Source: CAKSXP01 sp964539115
Lineage (GTDB): Bacteria; Bacillota; Clostridia; Oscillospirales; Oscillospiraceae
Reading direction: 5' to 3'
Length of the DNA stretch: 12,257 nucleotides
NCBI GenBank assembly: GCA_964539115.1
Contig: CAZIHY010000060.1
Coordinates: 1-12,257, forward strand
Shown here: positions 1 through 5,538 of the stretch, piece after piece
Layout of the letters: every line of letters starts with the position of its first letter
Position numbering within the stretch: position 1 is the first letter of the stretch
The notes under the pieces: model-generated
The model's database searches: none
Told to the model about the DNA's origin: nothing
What the model saw: the letters and a program-made list of their open reading frames with translations, nothing else
Made by a program: the position numbers and the translations under genes

Positions 1-188
1 AACATTCTCGATAGAAATGATAAATCCGAACACACTACCCACTTGGATAATGTAGCTCGGATTATCATTAGATGTAACATCGAAACACTATAGATACCAG
101 TGCGTTCAGATTAGCACCCAAAACCAAATCAAAGCCCAGCAAAGCGGGGTCGATTTGGAGAGGAGGAGCGACGAAATGAGTGGGAGAT
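1..188. other. Left edge, no supported gene
   Basis: I see no gene here that I can support. On the plus strand, frame 1 is open from the window edge to a TAG at 91-93, and frame 2 is open from about 56 to a TGA at 188-190 but without a start codon. Either could be the tail of a broken gene, yet neither translation is recognisable and runs this short occur by chance. An AGGAGG-like purine stretch around 160-166 precedes an ATG at 176, but that frame closes after four codons. The stretch is most easily read as intergenic or decayed mobile-element DNA. Confidence 0.35.
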
Positions 189-198
189 GACATTTTTA

Positions 199-238
199 TA
201 AAAAATGTCGTCGCGAACGATATGGCGTCCGCGACGAC
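199..238 (-). terminator. Rho-independent terminator after the BRO gene
   Basis: Read on the minus strand, a GC-rich 9-bp stem (GTCGTCGCG at 207-215 against CGCGACGAC at 230-238, 14-nt loop) is followed at once by A then six T residues (201-206). This is the canonical intrinsic terminator form. It lies about 120 nt past the stop of the minus-strand BRO-N gene, which has no other terminator. An A/T-rich hairpin (189-197 with 201-209) shares bases 207-209 with the first stem, so the two cannot form fully together. Confidence 0.7.
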
Positions 239-250
239 GTGTAAAGCGTA

Positions 251-282
251 GACACTTTAGATATCCAAGACACCGCTTGGAT
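251..282 (+). repeat. Repeat copy 1 (pairs with 1413-1455)
   Basis: The 12-mer GACACTTTAGAT (251-262) recurs exactly at 1413-1424 in the same orientation. In both copies it is followed by a small hairpin whose outer arms read ATCC and GGAT with CCGC inside; here ATCCAAG (263-269) pairs with CTTGGAT (276-282). The two copies bracket the BRO-N gene with its promoter and terminator partly inside. They may be ends of a mobile element or dispersed repeats. Confidence 0.5.
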
Positions 283-357
283 TTCGGCATTGCTGATCGC
301 ATTACCCGCCGCTATTCACACAAGGAGTATATCATATCGACGCAGTACGGTCAATTC

Positions 358-1239
358 TTACTTCTCCGGCTTTGTCTCATCGGCCTGTTCCGTGACCACG
401 CCTTCAATCATGTCGGTTACGACCTGATTGAGCTGGGCGGCATTTTGGGATGTAATGACCGGTACGCCGCCGGATCGTGCCTCGATGTCTTTCCTTGCGC
501 TACCGGCAACCTCTCCGCCTTCTCGAGCTGTTTGCAGATTCTCTTGGAATGTAGATGGTTGCCTTTGTTTTGAGAGCTGCGTGGTGGTCGCCTCGGCCAG
601 CATATTCAAAACTAATTCCAGCGTGCTCATGTTGTCACGAAGGTTTTCCTTAGTCAGTCCTTTGAGGCGCTTATACTGCCGAGTGGTCATACCGGACCAG
701 GCCCGGGAGATCTCATCGGTGAGGATGGCATATTCCACGCCCTTTTGGACACCACGGGCATCCCACTCATCGGTCAGTTCCTTGCGGACCTGGATCGCCT
801 GGAGCCGCTGATTGATCCACTCGCGGGTATAGCCTTTTTTGAGATAAGTTTCCAGAGCCCGCTCAATGGTCAGCTCCGGATCGATGGTTTCCTCAATCCG
901 TTCCCGGCCAACCTGGGCAAGCCACATCTTGAAGGGTTCCGCTTTGGGGGACGGGATGGACTGGATGATGCGCAGAAGCTGTTCGGTATTTGCCACATCA
1001 GTCATACGGCGCTTGCCATCTGCGGCAGTCATCTTCAAACCGTGACAATTTGTCACGGTTTCATTTCCTTCTTCTTTTAAACGCTGTTTTAGCTTGCGCC
1101 AATAAGCGGCAGGGTCGGTACTCTCCGTCAGCACAGCAACCACATCGACCACGGAAAAGAACCATTCTTCCTGTTCCTCATCCCATGCGGTACGGATCCG
1201 TTTGTCCTCGAAAAGCTGGATTTTATCGTTTTGTTCCAC
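358..1239 (-). CDS. BRO-N domain / DinD-like protein
   Basis: This encodes 293 residues starting at GTG (1239), chosen because GGAGGT (1248-1253) lies 8 nt upstream. Residues about 8-110 look like a BRO-N (Bro family, phage antirepressor-type) domain: EDKRIRTAWDEEQEEWFFSV, then DVVAVL, then YWRKLKQRLKEEG, and later KAEPFKMWLAQVGRERIEE. The remainder (about 115-275) resembles the C-terminal half of DinD-type proteins: a WINQRLQAIQVRKELTDEW segment, then LKGLTKENLRDNMS, LELVLNMLAEATTT, and a GGEVAGSARKDIE stretch. E. coli DinD is SOS-induced and acts on RecA filaments. BRO-N proteins are otherwise found mainly in phages and mobile elements. I see no convincing LexA box in the promoter. It is monocistronic with its own promoter and terminator. 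The role here is unknown; the domain call is fairly sure, the DinD kinship is from memory of the family. Confidence 0.8.
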   Translation of the reverse strand: MEQNDKIQLFEDKRIRTAWDEEQEEWFFSVVDVVAVLTESTDPAAYWRKLKQRLKEEGNETVTNCHGLKMTAADGKRRMTDVANTEQLLRIIQSIPSPKAEPFKMWLAQVGRERIEETIDPELTIERALETYLKKGYTREWINQRLQAIQVRKELTDEWDARGVQKGVEYAILTDEISRAWSGMTTRQYKRLKGLTKENLRDNMSTLELVLNMLAEATTTQLSKQRQPSTFQENLQTAREGGEVAGSARKDIEARSGGVPVITSQNAAQLNQVVTDMIEGVVTEQADETKPEK

Positions 1240-1271
1240 AATACCGCACCTCCATGATTCAAACTATATAA

Positions 1272-1300
1272 ATCATACCAAAATTCGCTATATTCCGCAA
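1272..1300 (-). promoter_or_regulatory. Promoter of the BRO-N gene
   Basis: On the minus strand: -35 TTGCGG (1300-1295), a 17-nt spacer and -10 TATGAT (1277-1272) preceded by TGG, making an extended -10. The expected start of transcription, near 1265, leaves a leader of about 25 nt before the GTG at 1239. TACCAAA (1276-1282) and TTTGGTA (1328-1334) form a widely spaced dyad that includes the -10 region. Confidence 0.6.
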
Positions 1301-1360
1301 CTCAATTCTATCGGCTATATACTCACATTTGGTACATAGATGCAGGATCCAGGAAGTCAG

Positions 1361-1396
1361 AAAAAAGAGAACTGCTAATACAGATCGACAGTTCTC
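1361..1396 (-). terminator. Terminator of the KilA-N/PLD unit
   Basis: On the minus strand a perfect 8-bp stem, GAGAACTG (1396-1389) with CAGTTCTC (1374-1367), 14-nt loop, is followed by six T residues (1366-1361). It is the first strong terminator past the PLD-like gene stop at 1522, and it separates that unit from the BRO promoter. The DNA between 1397 and 1521 has no gene that I can support. Confidence 0.8.
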
Positions 1397-1412
1397 AACA
1401 ATGTAATGTTGT

Positions 1413-1455
1413 GACACTTTAGATTTTTTCAAAAATCCTTGCGCCGCAACGGATT
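1413..1455 (+). repeat. Repeat copy 2 (pairs with 251-282)
   Basis: This is the second exact copy of GACACTTTAGAT (1413-1424), followed after a T/A-rich spacer by a hairpin with arms AATCC (1434-1438) and GGATT (1451-1455) around a near-palindromic TTGCGCCGCAA. The shared order (12-mer, ATCC, CCGC, GGATT) in both copies suggests common descent rather than a chance 12-mer. Confidence 0.5.
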
Positions 1456-1521
1456 CACTGCGCGACCTTATTTCATCTTAACTTGGCTTTAAGCCCGTCT
1501 GTATAAGGGCGGTACAATGAA

Positions 1522-2631
1522 TTAAGTATTATCAATTCCATGATTAACTTTTTTGGCTTTCCATCTATCTGTAAAACGGATAGCCGCATTTAGTGCAGAT
1601 AGAATTTTCTCAATTTCAGCAAGGAAATCATCGGCTTCCTCTGAAAATGCGCTGTGCAGAGCAGAAAACTGATCTTCAGCCCTACTTATAGCCTTTTCTA
1701 CATAGATGTCCAAATTTTCATCCCAGGCTTCTAATGAATAGTCCTTTTCTAAAATATAATCAGTTTGTGCTTCAACATTAAAGCCCACAAGCTCATACAA
1801 TGTGCCATCTGGAGAAATGGTTTCTTTTAGCCAATCAATGCTGAGGCTATCAAACATCTCTTTGAGCTGTTCAAGGTCCACATTATAATCGCCATTTTCT
1901 TCATCGTATGTTTCATCTGCCATAGCGCATATAGAAACCATTTCGTCCAAATCTCGATATAGATTTTCTAAGTCCTCAGTATCTATAAAAATTGAGTCAG
2001 CAACTACTAATTTTGTCCTCATATAATCTGTATACAGGTTTTCTAACAACTTCTTGTGATGACATTCGAATTTCGCATACAAAAACAAAATCAAGAGCCG
2101 GAATGTGCTAAAAGATTCATCAAAGTATGATAATGAATCTCCACGTACTTTGTCGAAAAAATCTGTATACAGGCTCTGGATAAATGCTTTATCTTCAATT
2201 AGAACACCCGCTTCAATGTTATCAGCACTCTCGTTGGAGAAATTAGCTGACCCGATGTAAACGATATTTTCCGTGCCAATCAACTTTGCATGATTATGAA
2301 CACTAAAAAATGGAGAAAACTGTCCTGAGAAGTTATCAGGATTTAGCTTCGTGACGTAGATTTCAATGTTATTTCTTGCGGTAGCGCGCATTTTTTCGCC
2401 AGCATCTGATTGGAAATACGTTGGCATACGAGATGGAACATTCGTAATCAGTTGAATATCTGCATCCGTCTTCTTCAATGCGTCCAAAAGGGCATCATAT
2501 CGTTGATTTTTTGAGATATTATAAGTTATGATTCTTATCATTTTTGCCCTTGAGAAATCCTCTAAAACCTCTCGATAGTTTAGTTCTCCTTCTAAAGAAA
2601 CAAATCTTCCGCCACTAAAAGAAAGTTCCAT
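1522..2631 (-). CDS. PLD-like protein with one HxK motif
   Basis: This encodes 369 residues from ATG 2631, chosen because GAAGGAGA (2646-2639) sits 7 nt upstream; an in-frame start at 2676 has no such site. Residues 1-160 form a phospholipase-D-type domain. The motif H114-A-K116, four residues, then E121, followed by GSAN (127-130), corresponds to HxK(x)4D(x)nGSxN with Glu in place of Asp. There is one such motif, as in dimeric Nuc- or BfiI-type PLD enzymes that cut DNA or RNA, rather than the two of classical phospholipases. Residues 170-369 are helical, acidic and unrecognised. There is no signal peptide, so it is probably cytosolic. It follows the KilA-N gene by 57 nt and seems co-transcribed. 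The gene is visibly AT-rich against the chromosome to the right, which suggests transfer. A nuclease or defence role is inference only. Confidence 0.75.
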   Translation of the reverse strand: MELSFSGGRFVSLEGELNYREVLEDFSRAKMIRIITYNISKNQRYDALLDALKKTDADIQLITNVPSRMPTYFQSDAGEKMRATARNNIEIYVTKLNPDNFSGQFSPFFSVHNHAKLIGTENIVYIGSANFSNESADNIEAGVLIEDKAFIQSLYTDFFDKVRGDSLSYFDESFSTFRLLILFLYAKFECHHKKLLENLYTDYMRTKLVVADSIFIDTEDLENLYRDLDEMVSICAMADETYDEENGDYNVDLEQLKEMFDSLSIDWLKETISPDGTLYELVGFNVEAQTDYILEKDYSLEAWDENLDIYVEKAISRAEDQFSALHSAFSEEADDFLAEIEKILSALNAAIRFTDRWKAKKVNHGIDNT

Positions 2632-2688
2632 TGTACACTCTCCTTCAAAGAATTTTGAATGTGAAAAGCACAGCAAAGCATAACGCTA

Positions 2689-3264
2689 TTACCGCTTCAA
2701 CTTAGTTTTCACTAAAGACAACCTCGCCTTCGGATCCAACCACAAATGGAAATCCTCCGCAATTTCTGGATAGGCTTTCACCCCACCACCTTTGCCCTGC
2801 TTGACGGACATTCCTAAAGCGTGTGTTTCCCGGATCCACAGTGAGGGGGTGATGGTCAGTGAGGTTGTATGCGCTTTCTGGATAAGCTTCTCACAGACCG
2901 CATTATCAAACTCGGCGTTCATCTCATTTTCCCATAGACGGAGAAACTCCATCGTATTGCGACTGCGCATCCAGCTCTGTATAACGTAGCCAGGGGACTC
3001 ATCAGCGTATTGCTTTGCAAGCTCTGTCAACGACACAAATTCGCCAGAAGTCATCTCCCGCATATAACGACGGATGATGGAGTCATATTCTCTAATTCTC
3101 CCAAATTCTCGAAGCTTGTCCTCGTTCAATGTGTCATAAAAATCTTTTCGGATTCCGGGGACAAAGTCCTCAAATATTAAATGCTTGGAAATGAGCGTTC
3201 CCAGTACAGCCTCATACTGGAGTGCTAAACGGGTGTATAGTTTGCTGACCTCTTCCTCTGTCAT
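2689..3264 (-). CDS. KilA-N domain protein
   Basis: This encodes 191 residues from ATG 3264; AGGGGG lies 9 nt upstream, whereas the in-frame TTG at 3270 is only 3 nt from it. Residues about 72-190 match the KilA-N fold: FVSLTELAKQY, then YVIQSWMRSRNTMEFLRLWE, a variable middle, SLWIRETHALG, and GKGGGVKAYPEIAEDFHLWL. KilA-N is a nucleic-acid-binding domain of phage, plasmid and large DNA virus proteins. The first 70 residues are a charged helical extension that I do not recognise, and no C-terminal partner domain follows, so the protein ends right after KilA-N. It is first in a two-gene unit with the PLD-like protein, downstream of the recombinase-domain gene. A DNA-binding or regulatory role is the likely one, perhaps autoregulatory through the dyad in its promoter. 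Domain call confident, function not. Confidence 0.8.
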   Translation of the reverse strand: MTEEEVSKLYTRLALQYEAVLGTLISKHLIFEDFVPGIRKDFYDTLNEDKLREFGRIREYDSIIRRYMREMTSGEFVSLTELAKQYADESPGYVIQSWMRSRNTMEFLRLWENEMNAEFDNAVCEKLIQKAHTTSLTITPSLWIRETHALGMSVKQGKGGGVKAYPEIAEDFHLWLDPKARLSLVKTKLKR

Positions 3265-3276
3265 ATCCAATCGCCC

Positions 3277-3304
3277 CCTTTTCTGTCAGTATAACAGAAA
3301 AAGG
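3277..3304 (-). promoter_or_regulatory. Promoter with dyad upstream of KilA-N gene
   Basis: On the minus strand an extended -10 TGT-TATACT (TATACT at 3293-3288) sits in the loop of an inverted repeat, CCTTTTTCTGT (3304-3294) and ACAGAAAAGG (3286-3277), with one extra base in one arm. The -35 position (TATTCA, 17-nt spacer) is weak, as is common with extended -10 promoters. A dyad over the -10 and transcription start is where a repressor would bind. The predicted leader is very short, about 17 nt. Confidence 0.45.
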
Positions 3305-3319
3305 TGCTTTTGAATAGGA

Positions 3320-3670
3320 TTACTTCATTTCAAGGACAGGCGATTGATACCTGTTGGCTCTTCGAGGATGACTTGCATGATCATAGTCGATGTTGCACCG
3401 ACAATCCTTTTCAAATTGAACATCCATGTATGTGGTCAGGCCAACCATGGGGATGTACTTTGCATTGCCTAATAGCTTATCTACTGCTGCCCTTGTCCAC
3501 ATTGGTTTGCCTGTTGGAGAAGAAATATCCTTCGCAAAAAGCATATCTACAACCTTTCCCAAGCTGGCTCCGGCAAGGTAATACGCAAAGATGCTGCGGA
3601 CAACCACTGCCTTTTCATTATCAATGGTAACCTCTCCGTTGACCAATTTGTATCCATAGGGAATCCTCAT
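3320..3670 (-). CDS. Stand-alone recombinase-domain protein (truncated serine recombinase)
   Basis: This encodes 116 residues. ATG 3670 is preceded by GAGGAA (3682-3677) at 6 nt, a convincing start. It opens with MRIPYGYKLVNGEVTI and continues with EKAVVVRSIFAYYLAGASLGKVV, then a DISSPTGKPMWTRAAVDKLLGNAKYIPMVGL segment. This is the 'recombinase' domain that follows the catalytic domain in large serine recombinases. The N-terminal resolvase domain with the catalytic serine is absent, as are the zinc ribbon and coiled coil. Short proteins of this kind with an intact start occur in Clostridia mobile elements, so it may be a genuine small accessory gene rather than a fresh truncation. Alone it cannot catalyse recombination. 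It marks the region as mobile-element derived and lies 191 nt below the tRNA-Pro 3' end. Confidence 0.75.
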   Translation of the reverse strand: MRIPYGYKLVNGEVTIDNEKAVVVRSIFAYYLAGASLGKVVDMLFAKDISSPTGKPMWTRAAVDKLLGNAKYIPMVGLTTYMDVQFEKDCRCNIDYDHASHPRRANRYQSPVLEMK

Positions 3671-3694
3671 GTTTACTTCCTCACTTTCTTATAA

Positions 3695-3743
3695 CATAAA
3701 TAAAAGCAGGTTTGAATGAGAGACGACTCACTCAAATCTGCTT
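3695..3743 (-). terminator. Hairpin with T tract, terminator-like
   Basis: A 17-bp stem (3704-3720 with 3727-3743, one G-T pair and one A-C mismatch, 6-nt loop) is followed on the minus strand by TTTTATTT (3702-3695). It sits between the tRNA-Pro gene and the recombinase-domain gene. A promoter-like TTCAAA-N17-TATAAG for the latter overlaps its lower arm, so it may insulate the island from read-through from the tRNA. Confidence 0.55.
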
Positions 3744-3813
3744 GTTGATACTCGCTGATATAGTAATTATGTCTAATTTCAAATGGCGGTTTTAATGCAA
3801 ATTCACCAAGGAA

Positions 3814-3857
3814 AGGCAAAACCTGCATATAACTAACGTTACACGCAGGTTTTGTCT
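3814..3857 (-). terminator. Hairpin just downstream of tRNA-Pro
   Basis: CAAAACCTGC (3817-3826) pairs perfectly with GCAGGTTTTG (3845-3854), an 18-nt loop that contains the palindrome TAACGTTA. It begins 5 nt past the encoded CCA of the minus-strand tRNA. The T run is inside the stem rather than after it, so it is an imperfect intrinsic terminator; it may instead be a processing element. Confidence 0.45.
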
Positions 3858-3861
3858 ACTT

Positions 3862-3937
3862 TGGTCCGAGTGACAGGATTCGAACCTGCGGCATCCTGCT
3901 CCCAAAGCAGGCGCGCTACCAACTGCGCTACACCCGG
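3862..3937 (-). tRNA. tRNA-Pro (anticodon TGG)
   Basis: On the minus strand all four arms can be drawn. The acceptor is CCGGGTG (3937-3931) with CACTCGG (3872-3866), one G-T pair. The D arm has outer pairs GCGC/GCGC around AGTTGGTA. The anticodon stem is CCTGC/GCAGG with loop TTTGGGA, giving anticodon TGG (proline). The T arm is GCAGG, TTCGAAT, CCTGT. Discriminator A (3865) is followed by an encoded CCA (3864-3862). No strong promoter is visible; TTTCAA-N17-TATGTA upstream is weak. Its 3' side faces the mobile-element region, the side used when elements integrate into tRNA genes. Confidence 0.95.
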
Positions 3938-4079
3938 TTATTTGGTTTTGGTCTATTACATATCACGAGAACCGTGCGGTTGAAAGTTTCCCTGTTCGTA
4001 GACAATCCTTCATCCCAACCTCGTGACTTCGCTTTAAGATTCTAACACAAGCCCGGCTAAACTGCAATATTTTTCTTCG

Positions 4080-4108
4080 TTGATGTTTTCTAACAGTTGT
4101 GGTATCAT
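4080..4108 (+). promoter_or_regulatory. Promoter of the trmB operon
   Basis: -35 TTGATG (4080-4085), 17-nt spacer, -10 TATCAT (4103-4108), placing the transcript start near 4115, with a leader of about 16 nt before trmB. It is the only clear promoter before the five-gene run that ends at 8088. The DNA between this and the tRNA (3938-4079) holds only a spaced 7-bp dyad, TCACGAG (3963-3969) and CTCGTGA (4020-4026). Confidence 0.65.
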
Positions 4109-4130
4109 CATCGAAGGAAGTGATAAACAA

Positions 4131-4766
4131 ATGAGAATGAGAAAAAAGCCCAATCTTCTCCCGCGCATGGAGCGCTGTGCCGGCGTTCAAATCAGGGAGC
4201 CTGAAAAGCTCCGCGGCCGCTGGGCGGAGACTTTTACAGGCTATGATAATATTGAGCTCGAGCTTGGCTGCGGCAAGGGAAAATTCACCGTCGGCACGGC
4301 AAGTGCAAACACACACAATTTCCTCGTTGCCGTTGAGCGCGTTCCGGATGCAATGGTAGTTGCGATGGAGCGCTGCATCGAGCTCGAACTTGAAAACATC
4401 CGCTTTATCGACATGGACGCTGTGCGTCTGCCGGAGGTTTTTGCCCCCGGAGAGGTCAGCCGCATCTATATCAATTTTCCCGATCCATGGCGCAAGACCA
4501 AACAGTTCAAGCGCCGCCTGACCGCCCCCTCCTTTCTGAACATCTATAAGCAGCTTTTGCCCAAGGGCGGCGAAATCCATTTCAAAAGTGACAATGACCC
4601 TCTGTTCGAGTGGTCGATTGAACAATTCCAAGCCGAGGGCTGGACACTGCGTGAGGTCACGCGCAGTCTGCACGAAAACGGCCCAGTCGGTGTTATGACC
4701 GACTATGAGACAAAATTCTACGAACAGGGCGTCACGATAAATCGTCTCGTTGCGATACGTCCCTGA
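4131..4766 (+). CDS. trmB: tRNA (guanine46-N7)-methyltransferase TrmB
   Basis: TrmB transfers a methyl group from SAM to N7 of G46 in the variable loop of tRNAs. The 211-residue product is of usual length for bacterial TrmB. It has the SAM-binding motif ELGCGKG (44-50), the acidic VER turn (68-70), and INFPDPW (114-120) followed by a basic KTKQFKRRL stretch. GGEIHFKSDN (146-155) and the substrate-side TDYE (190-193) complete the family pattern. ATG 4131 is chosen over the longer frame because GAAGGAAG lies 10 nt upstream and the promoter is at 4080-4108. It is first in the operon; xth starts 16 nt after its stop. Confidence 0.95.
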   Translation: MRMRKKPNLLPRMERCAGVQIREPEKLRGRWAETFTGYDNIELELGCGKGKFTVGTASANTHNFLVAVERVPDAMVVAMERCIELELENIRFIDMDAVRLPEVFAPGEVSRIYINFPDPWRKTKQFKRRLTAPSFLNIYKQLLPKGGEIHFKSDNDPLFEWSIEQFQAEGWTLREVTRSLHENGPVGVMTDYETKFYEQGVTINRLVAIRP

Positions 4767-4782
4767 CAGGAGGAGCTTTCAT

Positions 4783-5538
4783 ATGCGACTTATTTCATGG
4801 AACGTAAACGGTCTGCGCGCCTGTGTCAAAAAAGGATTTGAGGACGCTTTCTGGGGCCTCGACGCAGACATGTTCTGCCTTCAGGAAACCAAGCTTCAGG
4901 AGGGACAGATTGAGCTCGACCTGCCCGGATATGAGCAGTATTGGTGCTACGCCGAGAAAAAAGGTTATTCCGGAACATGCATCTTTACGCGCCGGACACC
5001 CCTGAGCGTCGCCTATGGCATCGGAATTGAAGAACACGACCACGAGGGCAGAACCGTAACGCTTGAATTCGACGAATTCTATCTGGTTTGCGTCTACACG
5101 CCCAACGCACAGGACGGTCTGCGCCGTCTGGATTATCGTATGACCTGGGAGGACGCCTTCCGCAATTACCTTCTCGGACTTGATGCGCAGAAACCCGTCA
5201 TCGTCTGCGGCGATATGAATGTAGCGCACAACGAGATAGACCTCAAAAATCCCAAAACAAACCGCGGTAACCCCGGTTTTACCGATGAAGAACGGTCAAA
5301 ATTCGGAGCGCTGCTCGACGCCGGTTTTACGGATACCTTCCGCCACCTCTACCCTGACCTTGAAAACGCTTACACCTGGTGGAGCTTCCGCTCCGCCGCG
5401 CGGGAGCGGAACGTCGGCTGGCGTATCGATTATTTTCTTGTCTCCGACAGGATAAACGGCAGCATCAACAAGGCCTTTATATGTCCCGAGATCATGGGTT
5501 CCGACCACTGCCCCGTCGGACTTGACATATCGCTATGA
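4783..5538 (+). CDS. xth: Exodeoxyribonuclease III / AP endonuclease
   Basis: This Mg2+-dependent enzyme cuts DNA 5' of abasic sites and removes 3'-blocking groups in base excision repair. The 251-residue protein is of normal family length. The whole active-site set is present: N7 (WNVNGLRA), E35 (LQETKLQ), Y105 (VYTPNAQ), D144 and N146 (CGDMNVAHNEIDL), D216 (WRIDYFLVS), and D241-H242 (GSDHCP). The NPGFTDEER and TWWSFR segments are typical of the bacterial ExoA/Xth family. AGGAGG (4768-4773) lies 9 nt before ATG 4783, which overrides the longer frame. Its stop overlaps the dus start (ATGA), indicating translational coupling. Confidence 0.95.
   Translation: MRLISWNVNGLRACVKKGFEDAFWGLDADMFCLQETKLQEGQIELDLPGYEQYWCYAEKKGYSGTCIFTRRTPLSVAYGIGIEEHDHEGRTVTLEFDEFYLVCVYTPNAQDGLRRLDYRMTWEDAFRNYLLGLDAQKPVIVCGDMNVAHNEIDLKNPKTNRGNPGFTDEERSKFGALLDAGFTDTFRHLYPDLENAYTWWSFRSAARERNVGWRIDYFLVSDRINGSINKAFICPEIMGSDHCPVGLDISL

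Noticed and set aside
205..573. Plus-strand open frame of 122 codons starting at an ATG in the terminator hairpin
   Set aside because: It overlaps the BRO-N gene in the antisense direction, has no ribosome binding site, and its translation is not protein-like (Arg-rich start).
1..3860. Duplicated tRNA-Pro 3' end as an attachment site
   Set aside because: I scanned for a second copy of the T-arm/acceptor sequence on both strands and found none in the window.
3963..4026. Group II intron domain V or small RNA between the tRNA and trmB
   Set aside because: The GAACCGTGCGGTTGAAAG stretch recalls domain V, but the 3' half does not pair properly and no intron body or reverse transcriptase is near.
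3963..4673. Minus-strand open frame of 236 codons opposite trmB
   Set aside because: It is the shadow of trmB, which has full family motifs; no ribosome binding site.
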